Shown here piece by piece: positions 1-12,200 of a stretch of 64,000 bases of DNA. The notes below the pieces were generated by a model, which did not search any database, was not told the DNA's origin, and worked only from the letters and a program-made list of their open reading frames with translations. A program made the position numbers and the translations under genes. Each line of letters opens with the position of its first letter. Position 1 is the stretch's first letter. Origin of the DNA: Trichoplax adhaerens (Eukaryota; Placozoa; Uniplacotomia; Trichoplacea; Trichoplacidae); the NCBI RefSeq assembly GCF_000150275.1, contig NW_002060943.1, positions 7,820,066 to 7,884,065 on the forward strand, in the 5' to 3' direction.

Positions 1-403
1 ACTCGTATATACTGTAGAACACTTAAATTGATCCAATCAATAATAGACGTTGTGTGACAAAATAACTATATTGCGATACCAATCAAATCAGTCGACAAGC
101 GTAATTCGTCCAATAATTATAGGCTACTCTAGTATATACAGTACATTGACAAATTAGTTAAATAAGATTTATTATACTGTATGTAACTGCAAGTATATGG
201 AGATAGAATAATCACCCCTAAAATCTACTGTACCGTATTCGTTTAAGGTCTAGCACTTTGGAAGAAAGATGCTATTCTAATGGATAGCATTTTGTAAACT
301 TGCATGAATGTCTTATCAGAAGATATGTTAATAAACTAATTATATAAAATCCTTCATCTTTAAAATATATTAATCATTCGAATCGCTGTTCATAAACCAA
401 AAG
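1..403. other. Unresolved 5' region of COMMD2
   Basis: AT-rich sequence upstream of the first COMMD2 exon I can recognise. A candidate ATG at 304 opens a short frame, but its only nearby donor gives the wrong phase for the next exon. The N-terminal exon therefore probably lies before base 1 or is very short. Nothing else is recognisable here. Confidence 0.4.
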
Positions 404-1713
404 TTTTTGAAGAATTCTGTCAAATTGCCTGTGCTACTGTACAAAATGGTCTAAACCCTAAAGTTTACCAAACTGCAGCCCGTGAGTAAAGACTGTCAAG
501 TTATAAATTTGCATAGGTGTAATAAATGTATGAGCTCATATCGAATTCACGTATCCAAAATTGTAGTACACTATTTGTGGGAAGTTCTGTATTTGTATGC
601 TAGCAGCTGCAAATCAACAACATGTTGACTGCGTTTGATACAAATTGTTTTCCTTTCAGAAAAATTAAATGTCCCCTCAAATACGATCAAAAATAGCGTT
701 GGTGGACTTGTACATTTATTATTAGAGAGTGCAAAACTCGCGGTGAGTAGTTGACAAACCCAATTTATGTTGATGTCGTCTTTATCAATTGGGCCGTGCA
801 TATCTAGGCCTTTCATCTTATATGCGACGTTACCCTTTAAATTAATTAACAATTTAGCAATTGAAACGTTGTAATACCAGCTTGAACTATATTAGTTTAC
901 GATACGATAGCAGGGAATTTGAAACCTTAAATATCTCACTTAAATACAATATATCCGCTCGCATGACTGCAGAAAATTAATAATTTTAGGCAGTTGATTC
1001 ACATAAATGATAATTTTTTGTTTGCTAGTTAAATGAGATCGATTTTCAGGATTCTGTCTTAACGCTAGGATTTAGTGAGGAGGCGAAAGAAACGTTACTG
1101 AAGGTATAGTAATAAAATCATATTCTTCTAAACAGTTCCAGCGATTCATACACTACCGTATTTATTAATGAGATACGAGTATATGCTAGCATTACTGAGT
1201 ATTTCATAATATAAAAATATTTTGATTAATTGTATTGAAAACTGCAGGCGTATAAGCAAACATTGGATGAGGTCAGGAAAAATCTATCGAACGTTTCGCT
1301 GTCTTTACCTCATTATCGAAACTTGGAATGGCGATTTGATGTGCAGGTTGACTAATATAATCAGTTGATTGCTATAAATTTATACTGTAGTAACTAGCGT
1401 TTAATATACATATTATAATCTACAAAATATTTTTCCAGGTCGCTAGCCGAGCCTTAAGGCAACAGGTCGAACCGCGCATAGTTTTCAAGTTAAATGTAGT
1501 AGAAAATGGTAAGATAGCGCTCCTTGTTTTCGTAAAAATATCAACGTATTGTTTGCCGTTAAATGCTTGCTTTTATGTTATGCAATAGATACCGTAACTA
1601 GCGAATTGTTACAAACTGACATCAATAATCTCGCGCACATGGTTTCGAAATTGGAAGCTGCACTTGCAGAGATGAAAACTAATCACTGCCGTCGAATTCT
1701 ACGTAACATCTAA
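404..1713 (+). CDS. COMMD2: COMM domain-containing protein 2 (5' end missing)
   Basis: COMMD proteins form hetero-oligomers (Commander complex, with CCDC22/CCDC93) acting in endosomal recycling and cullin/NF-kB regulation. Six exons read in phase: 404-481, 660-742, 1029-1103, 1248-1346, 1439-1508 and 1589-1713 (stop 1711-1713). The protein shows the COMMD N-terminal helical part (NPKVYQTAAQKLNV) and then the COMM domain with the diagnostic LPHYRNLEWRFDVQ and SRALRQQVEPRIVFKL. It ends in EMKTNHCRRILRNI, nearly the human COMMD2 C-terminus. The acceptor at 1027-1028, rather than the AG at 1048-1049, keeps the residues LNEIDFQDSV that the family has. The exon at 404 has a weak pyrimidine tract and the start codon was not found. 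A likely poly(A) signal AATAAA lies at 2024-2029. It converges with RBMX2. Confidence 0.92.
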
Positions 1714-2374
1714 TGTATCTCTTTCCTTCTGTACGAATATTTCTAAATGAATACAAGCAATGTATTAGAATTTATACATAGTTTTTAAAAATATTTCACA
1801 AAAGCCGTGGTTAAGTTTGATGGTATGGTTGTGATCAAAGTCAAAACTACTGAATATTCAAATGTATATCATAGTGCCCTGTAATTCCAAATATAAATCA
1901 TACTTTGAACTGCCAGATTACTTATTGTAGCACTACTCATGTAATTGTGTCTATTGTAGGTCTAAAATAATTATATTTTTATCCTTTATGTACAGTAATT
2001 AGTTTCGTATATGAAAATTACCGAATAAAATGCATTATGAGTTCATCAAAAAATATATAAGTTGTTTAATTTTGATATAAACACACTAAACCCTGTTAGC
2101 ACAGTAAATAAATACAGTAACAGAAATTTTCGTGCAATATCATCATGTCACAAGGTAAATAAGAGTCTTAAAACAGTATCATACAGCGCTATAAATTAGA
2201 AATCTTACAAGAGTATCCTTAAGTTTAATTGTAAATGTACAATTTTTTATGAGTAGCCATTAAATTTTATAAATTAAACTTTTAGCAACTCCGTAGTAGA
2301 GTTCTATATATTTATTGCTATGATCTATCATAGTTACAGTAATATCATCCATAGCCATTGCATCTACCGATAAA
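1714..2374. other. 3' intergenic region between convergent COMMD2 and RBMX2
   Basis: AT-rich sequence with no further coding signal. It holds the COMMD2 poly(A) signal (AATAAA at 2024-2029, + strand) and, on the minus strand, a likely RBMX2 signal (TTTATT at 2311-2316, i.e. AATAAA in the transcript, about 60 bases after the stop). The two genes end tail to tail about 660 bp apart. Confidence 0.6.
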
Positions 2375-4388
2375 TTATGTACGATCTTTAGAACGACGTC
2401 GATAAGTATCCCTGTTTCTAGACCCATCAAACCTATCACGTCTAGAGTCTTTATCGCGCCTTTCGTTGAGCTTATAATCTCGATTCTTAGACCTATGCTG
2501 ATTAGACTGATCGTCGTATGATGTAAATTTATCAGCACTTTTATATTCCGAAACAGATCTCTCCGGTTTTACTCTATTGTTTACTTCTTCTCGGTCTCGA
2601 CTTTTATAATCATTATGGTCGGTTTTAAGACTCTTTTTCGAAGTAGTCTCTCTTTCATCCTTTCTTTTTCGATCTTTCTTTTGCTTTTTCTTTTTTACTT
2701 TTATTTCTTTCTCATCTTCTACCTCATCAACTTCGGATGATGACGGTGTCTTAGGTGCACAATTGGTACCCTTAATAATATTGCCATCTTCATCTTTTGG
2801 AGGTCGATAATTCTTTACGTGGTCAACACGTATTGTTCTATCAAGTAGCTACATTACATGAGGGCAAAAAAACAGTAATAATTGTAAAAGTTGTCCATAT
2901 GTCCGGCTAAAAAACTCCAAGTATGCAATATACCTTAATTCCATTAAAATTATCAACCGCTAATGTAGTACTACGTTGATCTTCATAAGCCAAGAAGCAA
3001 TATCCCTTTGTTTTACCGGTTTTTTTATCGCGTATATAATTAATATCAACAACTTCACCATATCTGTAAGACGTTAACGAGATAATTTAATTCATATTAT
3101 TACAAATTAAGCAAAATAAATAATTAAGTTCACCCTAGATATTAATACAGTACTTGATAGAGATAGAGTGAATACGTACTGTGAGAAAACTGTAATTATG
3201 TCGCCTTCAGTTAGGCCGTAAGCTAGGCCGCCTAAGATTAAAGTATAGAAAGATCATAAATGTATGCATCACCAGCCAGTTAAAATACCATAGTTACATT
3301 TCAATGAAAAACTTCACATATGCTACGAATATGATTGAGAACAGGAAGAAGAGAGAGCTTAGTAATATCGTATAAATTTTCTATCTTTTCTAATGTTGAA
3401 GATTATACAAGTTTAGCTAAGCATAGTACATCCAGATCTAATCAATTGTATATACTACGGCAAAAATAGCCGTCTATTCCAAATTGAGCATAAGGGGAAT
3501 AAAATTGCAACTTTAACACAGCACACCTAGAGGTTTATCAAGCTCCTAGTACTAATGATAACAATGATCGGTTCAATAATTGAATAGTAATTCAATGGAT
3601 AGATTGCATGCGAATTCTGGATTAGATAATCAATACTTTAAACGTAAAAATTATTTCTTCTGTTGTATTTAGGTAATGAATTTAAACTTTCATAGGAACA
3701 TTACAAATTACAGTAAAATTTTCTATCAAAATATCAACGAATTTCACAGCATGCAAAGTAAAGATTGAAGACTACTCTCAAAGTTACTTACTGTTACTTG
3801 TAACAAAGAGTAAGAAGGCTTCCACTCTACTATCGTTAAATCAGTAATAGAAATTACTCCTCTACATACGAGGGATTATTATTAATGATAGTATGCTCTC
3901 AATAAGACTTCTATTTTAGTTACATGCAATTACTACAGCTTTTAATCTCGAGCCGTAAACTGACTCAAATCCAATCAACCGATTGCGATATTCATACAGT
4001 AGTAGCAATTATACAAAGCACATACGTACATACGATCCAGTTAATAGTGTCAATGTACTCACAATTATTCCATTTATAACATAACATACCTATAAAAACA
4101 TATGCACTTTCTTTATATTGATCGTGCCAAGTAGTGCTCTTGCTACCAGTAAGATGCAACTCTGTTTCGTTAATTTTTTGAATTGCCTTGACATTACTGA
4201 TACATCAAGAGAGAACATCAACATTAGAAAACCCAACGATTACTTCTGCACTATCAATCTATCATGTCTATTTCAACACGAATTAGATATGACATAATTA
4301 CAAGTATACTCTATAATGTGCTATACAGTGAAATAGTTATGTTTCCTTGGCTAAATAGCATTACATTAGACGAAATAACTCACTTCAT
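2375..4388 (-). CDS. RBMX2: RNA-binding motif protein, RBMX2 / Ist3-like
   Basis: RBMX2 is the animal counterpart of yeast Ist3/Snu17, a U2-snRNP/RES-complex RRM protein used in spliceosome activation in the nucleus. Five exons on the minus strand: 4388-4384, 4196-4090, 3231-3180, 3063-2934 and 2848-2375, giving 255 residues in one continuous phase. The N-terminus carries the family's short helix ([11 protein letters not shown]) and the W-H-x-Q-Y-K-x-S-A motif. A single RRM follows (about residues 36-113), with RNP2 VFIGGL and RNP1 KGYCFLAY. After it comes [19 protein letters not shown], characteristic of RBMX2, then a Lys-rich and Arg/Asp/Ser-rich tail. Human RBMX2 is longer because its tail is longer. 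The first coding exon is only 5 nt (ATGAA before GTGAG), which fits the human start MNPLTK. Confidence 0.93.
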
Positions 4389-4489
4389 GGTGATTCTTGT
4401 CGCATATAATTTTCCTTGAGGTCTTGAGATACTATATTTGCAAAGATTCGTGTTGGGTAGCTGTAGCTGCACCGTAGTATTTTTATACC

Positions 4490-4590
4490 TTAGTACAGTA
4501 GTACAGCATGATACTGTACACTGTATAATGCAGTATGTTATGAGTAATGCACTAGCAGCTGTCCTCGACTGCCGTCCGTACTGTACTAGG
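4490..4590 (-). promoter_or_regulatory. TACTGTA/TACAGTA cluster upstream of RBMX2
   Basis: Several overlapping copies of TACTGTA and its complement lie 100-200 bases upstream of the RBMX2 start codon. Similar clusters precede ZGPAT, TRAPPC14, COG6 and the dsRBD gene. A promoter role is inferred only from this placement. Confidence 0.3.
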
Positions 4591-4655
4591 GCCAGATTAT
4601 GAACGTACAGGTAGGGTTAGGGGAACTCGACTCTGCTGAATGTTCAAATATTCAA

Positions 4656-4723
4656 CCATGGACTACTAGAAATTATAGCAGTAGATAAAAATTAAGGTAT
4701 AATTTCTAATTTCTAGTCCATGG
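4656..4723. repeat. Short inverted-repeat element, CATGGACTA family, copy 1
   Basis: The left arm CCATGGACTACTAGAAATTA (4656-4675) pairs with the right arm TAATTTCTAGTCCATGG (4707-4723), apart from a 3-base TAG missing on the right. Two more elements with the same termini occur at 8392-8434 and 31497-31546. Size and structure suggest a tiny non-autonomous hairpin element (MITE-like). Confidence 0.55.
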
Positions 4724-5522
4724 CGTTATAATATTTCACGTAGCGAGGCACAGATGGTAGTGATAGACGAAAGGAGTTTGAATGCTACTCTCAATGTAAT
4801 AGAGTACAAGCAAATGTGCACCAAAACGAGTACCTTAATTTTTGCAAGCTTTTAAGCATTAAAATTAGTTGAACTAAAACGAGTGTACCCGTACATAATT
4901 ACTTCCGTTAATCCTGCTTAATAGTATAAAATAAATAGTATGATATTGAACAGTGGAATATACACGATCGAATGTACATGAATATTAGTTTATTAGATGA
5001 TCAAACTCAATTTGTAATACGAGCAGAACTACCGAAATTCGCCACTTCACCGTACTAACTGCGCCGTTTTAATCCTCCCTAGAAGCTATGAGCTTTTTCA
5101 TTTAGATAGGCAGTAGCAATATTCTAATATTACATTCAAGGCGGATAAAAATCTTGTAATAAGTCATGTAAAATATGAATGAATTCTATTTCTTTTGAGA
5201 ATGATACATAGTTAATGAAATAGGATAGACCTTTAATAAAATGCATTTATCGGTGAGTATACAGGATACAAACATGTCGGTATGGTATACTCATATGGTA
5301 CACAAGTATTCTGCCGTAAAGGTGCATAATATCCTTTACATAGCTTATTTTAAATGTACTTACAATTAGTAATTGACTTTACGCTGAAATACTTTATCAT
5401 TATTATTAATAATACATTCAACACGTTAACAAAATCCTACAGTATCTAATCTTTAGCATTGGATGTCGTTTTGTGCAACTAAATCCGTTGATTCATTTTC
5501 TTAATTTAGAACAGCCTATGAA

Positions 5523-6861
5523 TTAATAATGCTGCATCATGTAGTTAACTTTATTCAAGAAAAACTGATTTTGCAAGGCAATCAATTCTTCACTTATGCT
5601 CTTTTCCTTGTCGTCACTTACGGGCTCAGCAGATAATTCCTTTGTATTATCTGTGTTGGTTTGCGACTATTAATGCAAATAATACAATGTATATTAGTGC
5701 AGTCCAAAAATCTTTACTTCATCATCGCAAAGCGGTAAAGAAATGGATTACTTATCATCTACTGGCAGTAACTACGACAAAGTCAAACTACGCCTATATT
5801 AGATTCACCTTTTATACAAATACAACCGTAATTTATTAGGCAAAAAAGTAATGAAATAAGTTTAATGACCGTAAACAAAAAGAAATGAATGGTAAATACT
5901 ACTGTTCACATTGTATTAATATCTAACGTTTACATGATAATTCGTATTTATTACATTATGTGAATCATCTACCTTGCCGTATAATTCTTTAATTTCACGA
6001 TATTTCCACTCCCTATAATTAATTGTCGAATAGCAAATGTTTTAATATCTAACGGCAGCAGATTTATCAAGATACCACCAAAAAAATTTTCAATTTCTAT
6101 TTCAATATGGTGTTCTATGAAAGTACAATACCCATATAAAAATACCTACATGGTAACATTCTAGCGTACGATAACACCAAAATGCAACAAAGATGTACGC
6201 TGTCAAATTGATTATAGAATTTACACACCTTAACGATAGTACCCTTAAATATAACAGTAAAAAATGCCGGGATATCGTATTAATAATATAATATAATTTA
6301 TGGTTTCTATTTGGAAAACTATAACTGATAATAAGTTATCTGAAATCCTGCAACAATTTTACTATCATAATCACTTTAAATTAGGAATCTACCAATAAAT
6401 AAATTATGAAACGTATGAGAATTACTGCATAGATGACGATATTGTTTTTATAAATCTTGTACCAGGCAATACAAAATAGTAAGGAAATACGAGCAGGATC
6501 ATATGAATTTCGTATTACTACATCATAAAGAAAATCTCAAATACTCTTTAATTTATATCAATCCTTTGATATTAATAAATAATAAAGATATCATATGAAC
6601 GCTGCCTTAATGATTTGAGTAAATAAAAGCAAACATACGTATGTAAATCGTTTACCATAGTTTTATAGCTCGACGTTCAGCCCTACAAGACTCTTTCCAT
6701 CGTTCATCTTGTCGAGTAACTGAATGATCGTTTGTACCAACTGCAGTGAAAGTTCCAACCGTATCGGATAAGGTTGAACATTCTGAAAGTGAAATAGACA
6801 ACCTATCGGAATCAGCTGTATTAACTGCCTTATTCTGGAATTTGGAAGATTGCCCTTGCAT
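5523..6861 (-). CDS. Small protein, weakly similar to C2orf50/CIMIP5-type ciliary proteins
   Basis: Three minus-strand exons join in phase: 6861-6656, 6012-5973 and 5666-5523, giving 129 residues and a TAA stop at 5525-5523. The first 50 residues are Ser/Thr-rich. Residues of roughly 53-82 form a charged amphipathic helix (RQDERWKESCRAERRAIKLW, then a Trp/Lys/Arg-rich continuation). This pattern of spaced Trp and Glu/Arg recalls the D-x-x-W-x-E...E-R-R...W helix of C2orf50, a microtubule inner protein of cilia. The C-terminus is a short acidic, then helical segment. The splice sites and phases are good, so I trust the gene model more than the name. A family link would fit an animal with ciliated cells, but similarity is limited to this one helix. 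Confidence 0.55.
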
Positions 6862-7323
6862 TTCGCTTAAATAGCCACTTTTTGCTACTGCTTCAAGTTA
6901 AAGATTAAAAGCATAACTATTTCCTCTGCTGATTATTAGTTAGAATTACATATTACATTATGGTAAGCACCATAGTAGCCAAATTATAGTATTACTTACC
7001 TGAAATTGTGTAAATGATTTTCCTGCCTTAAAATGATATTAAAACGTACCTCTTAAAGCAATAAATTGAAATATTAACTGAAATTCTAACTCTCATACAA
7101 ATATAACTTTTGAATTACGTGCGAAAGAAATCACCGATGTTTGTGATGTTATAACTTATTATCCTATAACTAAGTAACCAATGTAGAGTAAATGAATTAC
7201 TTTACTGAGATTCCGATTTCTTAAAAGTCATCAATTTCATCTCCTAGGAAACGTTGTTTAAATTATTAGCTTTTATGACTATCAATTTACCTATTTTTAT
7301 ATACAATTAGCAATGCTTAATGG

Positions 7324-7373
7324 NNNNNNNNNNNNNNNNNNNNNNNNNNNNNNNNNNNNNNNNNNNNNNNNNN
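7324..7373. other. Assembly gap (50 N)
   Basis: Exactly 50 unknown bases between two AT-rich intergenic flanks. The round length suggests a placeholder rather than a measured size. Confidence 0.95.
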
Positions 7374-8391
7374 ACTATTCAAGATTATGGGAAGTATAGA
7401 AAGGAATTCAAAACTGTGATAGCAGAAGAAAATTCGGAGATTTACGTATCATAAATCCATAAATGTCCATCAAATTATACGCTTATGCGTAACAACACCG
7501 CAAAATATTGATCTTAGATATTTTACGCAAATGTTAGCATCTTTGATATCGGGAAATTGATTACTTACATTCGTATACATAATTATTGACATCTTTATTT
7601 TTTTCATACATCTGTTAATTTATCAAATAGAATTATTATTATGATTTGCATTATTATCTACGGATTGTATTCAACGGTTAACTACATTAATTGGAAGAGA
7701 ATGGCATCATTGTTATTATTTCATTACCAAACCTCACAATTATTTAATTTTCTATAATATTCGTAGCTTTATTTATCTTGTCTTTAGATGCAATTGTTTT
7801 CTCATTTTTCCTCGTATATATATATGCTAATTAGTCCTAATAACTTGTACAGTGTGATGAATTTCGGGTATTTTTTTTTTCACCTAGGTGCTTGGTAGTA
7901 AATATGCGAATAACAAATATATCATATCTTCAATTCATGTGAAAAGCGGAAAAGGGAAGGATCTAGCATAGAAGTAACGCTTATCATATTGTATATTGTA
8001 TATGTAATTATAAACGTATGTATTATACGTACGTGCGCGTATACTTACACATTTATATACGAGTACATATGTATATGATTAAAATTTTGAAAACTTAAAA
8101 TTAATCTTTGATCCAAATTGTAAATATCACAAGATTGAATAATAACTACGATTATACTGGTAAATACCATTGCATCCCATAGTCATCCATGGCAAACGAT
8201 ATAAGAATATCACTTTATGCTTGATACAAGATTACCCCTGTCAATTATTACGCTGCAAGCCATTCATCCAATCCACTGTATAAAAACTTTTTAAGTTTAC
8301 CTCGTCGCTAAATTAAAATTACCCCATTATACCGATATTGCTCACATAGCCAACTCAAAATTAGCACCATTAATCTATAACATAATACTTG

Positions 8392-8434
8392 CATGGACTA
8401 CTCGATATACCTACCGTGCATCTAGTAGTCCATG
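8392..8434. repeat. Short inverted-repeat element, CATGGACTA family, copy 2
   Basis: CATGGACTACTCGAT (8392-8406) is the inverse of ATCTAGTAGTCCATG (8420-8434) with one mismatch, around a 13-base loop. The outer sequence CATGGACTA/TAGTCCATG is shared with the elements at 4656 and 31497, while the loops differ. Confidence 0.55.
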
Positions 8435-9048
8435 ATATTTGTATCTGCGCGAAGCATTAAAGGTATTATACGTCTATCTTTTACATATTTTATAATAGGG
8501 ATAAAATAAACGGATATTAAAATGATCCCATATTAACTAATTTCATATAAATATAGCAAGATAATACTTAATATAGTTATTTTCCCGTAATTGCTTTAAT
8601 TATCAAATACATCGTACTGTAGCCAACCAACTTGGTGGCTACTTTGGGAGCACACTTGTAAAGAGTACAATGTACGATTACAGACGTGTTATACGGTTAA
8701 AATGACCAACAAAAAAGTCGGCCCTCACATTTATATTGAGGAAAAGTCGTTTCCCATCCCTCTTTCTTTTTCTTCAGTAGTCCTGATGATACTATACATG
8801 GCTAATTAAGTGATACAGAAGTATCGACATGAATAATTCTAATTCAAATATATACAGTAATGTATACCGATGTGTTTATTTGCGTTTGCAACTTTTGGAT
8901 GGCAAAGTACATAGTAATTATCACTATGTGCTTCGATTGTTTTTGCATGCTATATAATGGTGTAAAGTATAGTAATTCTATGTTAGTTAGTTTCAGTAAT
9001 ATTTTTTCCCTTTTTCTATGTCTGAAAAGAAAATAAACATGCTGTCTA

Positions 9049-9155
9049 CTGTAAGTCAGTATGAGCACTGTATACTGTATGGAAACAGACTAGAATCGAT
9101 ACTCGACCCTTTAAAGTATCCATTGTACCGCTGTACTGTACTGTATCGTACTAGA
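9049..9155 (+). promoter_or_regulatory. TACTGTA/TACAGTA cluster upstream of ZGPAT
   Basis: Repeated ACTGTA/TACTGTA heptamers, including two overlapping copies near 9135-9150, end about 100 bases before the ZGPAT ATG at 9257. Promoter function is inferred from position only. Confidence 0.3.
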
Positions 9156-9256
9156 CTGAGGAGTTATAGTATTGCATTGGATAGTATGATGCTGCTCTAC
9201 ATAGCAATATCTCAGTTTTTAGACGTTTAGCACTAGAACAGCAACAGAAGATTTGA

Positions 9257-12200
9257 ATGGATGAGGAAAAGTTAAAACAAGACCTAGAAAACTTTAAACA
9301 GCAGGTATAAAATTATAATATACAGTAACAAGTTTATCGTATGATCAATCTTGTTGTCGTCTTAAATCATGTATAATCTATCATACTTATCGTAGCGTAT
9401 TGAGACTACACTAAAGAAGTTGTCAATGAACCGGTTGTTATTCGTGCACGTTATTACTGCCTTTTCGCTACTTGTTCATGAAGGTTAACTATCTAATAGG
9501 ATTACGTATACGAGTATTTCTGTCTATTTTTAAGCTGATTTATGTGCAGTCGCTATTATATGTGTCGTAGAGTACTGAATTACTTTAATAGTCTAAAGGA
9601 TTTATCGATAAATCGTCGGCTATTCGTGTACACGGTCATACAGTATTACACCTTCTCCAACTTTGTCACTAGTTCAGTATGCGATTAAATGCCGTATCTA
9701 GATTAAGCGATTGTACGTTTACTGACTATATACTCTAAAATTTCAGCAATCAATCGCTAGTTATTCGTGTACACTCTCATAATGCACCTCGCCAGTTTCA
9801 TCATTTGTTTATTAAAAGGTTAAATATCGAATTAACGTATACAATTTCTGTAGAGTCATGACTCTAGCTAGAAGACTAGAAAGCTTGTCGATGATTCACT
9901 CTCTATTTTTATCACTTGTTCATTCAAGGTTAAGTATCTAAATTATATATACGATTACTGTGCATTTTAAAGCTGAACCAAGTAGAGTTGTTGATTGCAT
10001 CTGGATCTGAAGATGAAGATATTAGCAAATTAAAAGATGATTTGAAGCAATTAATTGAATTAACCGAAGGTATATTCTGTACATAGAAAAAGGGATTACT
10101 GTAAAAATACTGTGTCTTGCAAATGTGCTCAAGCATGGTTATAATGGCACCCTGGTAAATTTTTGATGCAAATGAGATTAATAGTACAACTTCATTTTGC
10201 TTCAAGGTAGCTTATTGTCACTGAAGAAAAGCAAATTGATATCTTATATCGATCAAGTAATCGATGTCCAAACCACCTCAAGTTCCACATCAAATGACAA
10301 CAAAACCACAACATTACAGCAACGACGTCATGTTAATGAGAAATATACCGTAGGAGCAAAGTGTAGAGCTCCGTATCAACATTCATGGGGTGGAATCCAG
10401 TATGGCAATGCGGTTATTGTTGATACAGATTCGTTAGATGAATCAGATATAGTTAGTAGCTTTAAAATTAAAATTAATAGCAGTACTAGAATTTCTGCAG
10501 CCTCTTTTAGCATACTGTGACTTTCGATAACATCAAGTTGTTTTCTGTGTTTCTCACCCTTAGGTAAAGGTTATGTTTCTAAATCCTATATCTCATGAAA
10601 TGCGCCCCTGCCCCTTCTATTTAGACGGCCAATGCAATTATAGTGATGAAGATTGCAAGTAATTTCATATCGTCTTACGATCCACAGTTTATAAAATATT
10701 TATCCATACGATGATACTAAATTAATTTCTGATGATGATGTTAAAACTTTGTCATTACCTTCACGATTAGATATAGTCATGGCTATCCAGTAAACATCTC
10801 TGACATGAAATCGTTTGAGGAACCTAATTTTAGGTACAAAAATTCGTACTTGCTGATATTATCCAATAATACAAGATAAAACCAACTAACTTAGATATTA
10901 TCAACCGTATGGATCATGTATAAACTAACTATCCCCCTTTATCTTCCATTAAATATAGTATAATAAAAGAACGAGGATCGTGTTTAGCAAAATATAAAGA
11001 TGACCTATGGTACAGAGCAACTATTAGGTACAGTTCAACTTCCAAAGATATTCGTAATATTATAACTACTGTAAGATTTTATATTAAACTGTATTTTCGA
11101 CTTGCATAATTAAAGAGGCATACTTGACGATGGGAAAATTAGCATCCATTATGACCAATACAGCATTGATAGTATCGTGAAGATTGAAGATATTCTCCCT
11201 ATTGAAGGTAACACATTGCTTTTTAAGCTTTCGGAATGCTTTTTTAATTTCAAATGTATTATACATTATGTCATATATTTATCCATTTTTATTTTCAGAT
11301 ATTGAAGATTCAAATTCATCACTTGAAGATGAAGATATCAGTGACTACGATATACATAGCGATGACAGTGCTGATAATGAATCAAAAATTACCGGAGTTA
11401 TATCACTTTCCGTCAATCCTTCCGAAAAATACAAATTAGGTGAATGGGAAAATCATACCAAGGTACTGAATTTGCGAGAATTTTCACACACTTTTCTCTT
11501 CGCTCCTCAACAATCACTAATAATTAAAAGTAATTTCTATCCATTTTTTACCTACTTTTTAACTAGGGAGTAGGCTCTAAGCTCTTAGCAAAGATGGGAT
11601 ATATTCCAGGGCGAGTTGAAGAGAATCTGAATGAATGATGACCGTTGATTTCATCAAATATTGTATAGAGTAGTACTAATATTGTATCATGTTACATCTT
11701 GTAGGAAAGGCCTAGGAAAGAGAAATGAAGGAATAATTGAGCCAGTTATTATATCCGTTTTTCCAAAAGGCATGATAATTCTCTTTCAATTAAATCTCTA
11801 TAATTGACCTGACTTCTGTCCATGATTAATCGAATTATACTGTATTAGGAGCGTCACTTGATACTTGTAAGGAATTACGAGAGACGGACCGATTAAAAAA
11901 TCCATTCAAGACCAAAACTAAAAAAAAAATTACAGAGTTAAAAAGCCAGCGAGAATCCCGTGATAAAACGTCCAAAGCAGTGAGTTTGGATTTCGTATTC
12001 GCATTATGTTTTGATAAATACGTTCATCACTATGATATTTTATTGTTCTGCAGGCAAATGATGACGATAGTACGGCCTTTGATATTTTTGACTTCATAAA
12101 TGATCGCTTAAGCAGTAAGTTTGGAGACACTGTGTTGAGCTGCACTTGTAATCTTGCGCAAGCATAATGCATACCAACAAAATACATACTAGCATAAGCT

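Larger units (their letters stand above)
4389..5522. other. Intergenic region with RBMX2 upstream DNA and a hairpin element
   Basis: No exon recognised. From 4490 to 4590 there is a dense run of TACAGTA/TACTGTA-like heptamers upstream of the RBMX2 start. A 68-bp inverted-repeat element occupies 4656-4723 (listed separately). The rest is ordinary AT-rich DNA. Confidence 0.5.
6862..9256. other. Intergenic region with assembly gap
   Basis: About 2.4 kb with no supported exon. It contains a 50-base run of N at 7324-7373, a hairpin element at 8392-8434, and a TACTGTA-rich stretch at 9049-9155 just before ZGPAT. Short open frames on both strands here look like chance. Confidence 0.5.

Noticed and set aside
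304-339. Short frame MNVLSEDMLIN as COMMD2 start
   Set aside because: Superficially like the human N-terminus, but its only donor has the wrong phase for the exon at 404 and most of the N-terminal helix would be missing.
2260-2538. 92-codon minus-strand frame
   Set aside because: An alternative frame of the RBMX2 last exon; the true frame gives the Arg/Asp/Ser-rich RBMX2 tail.
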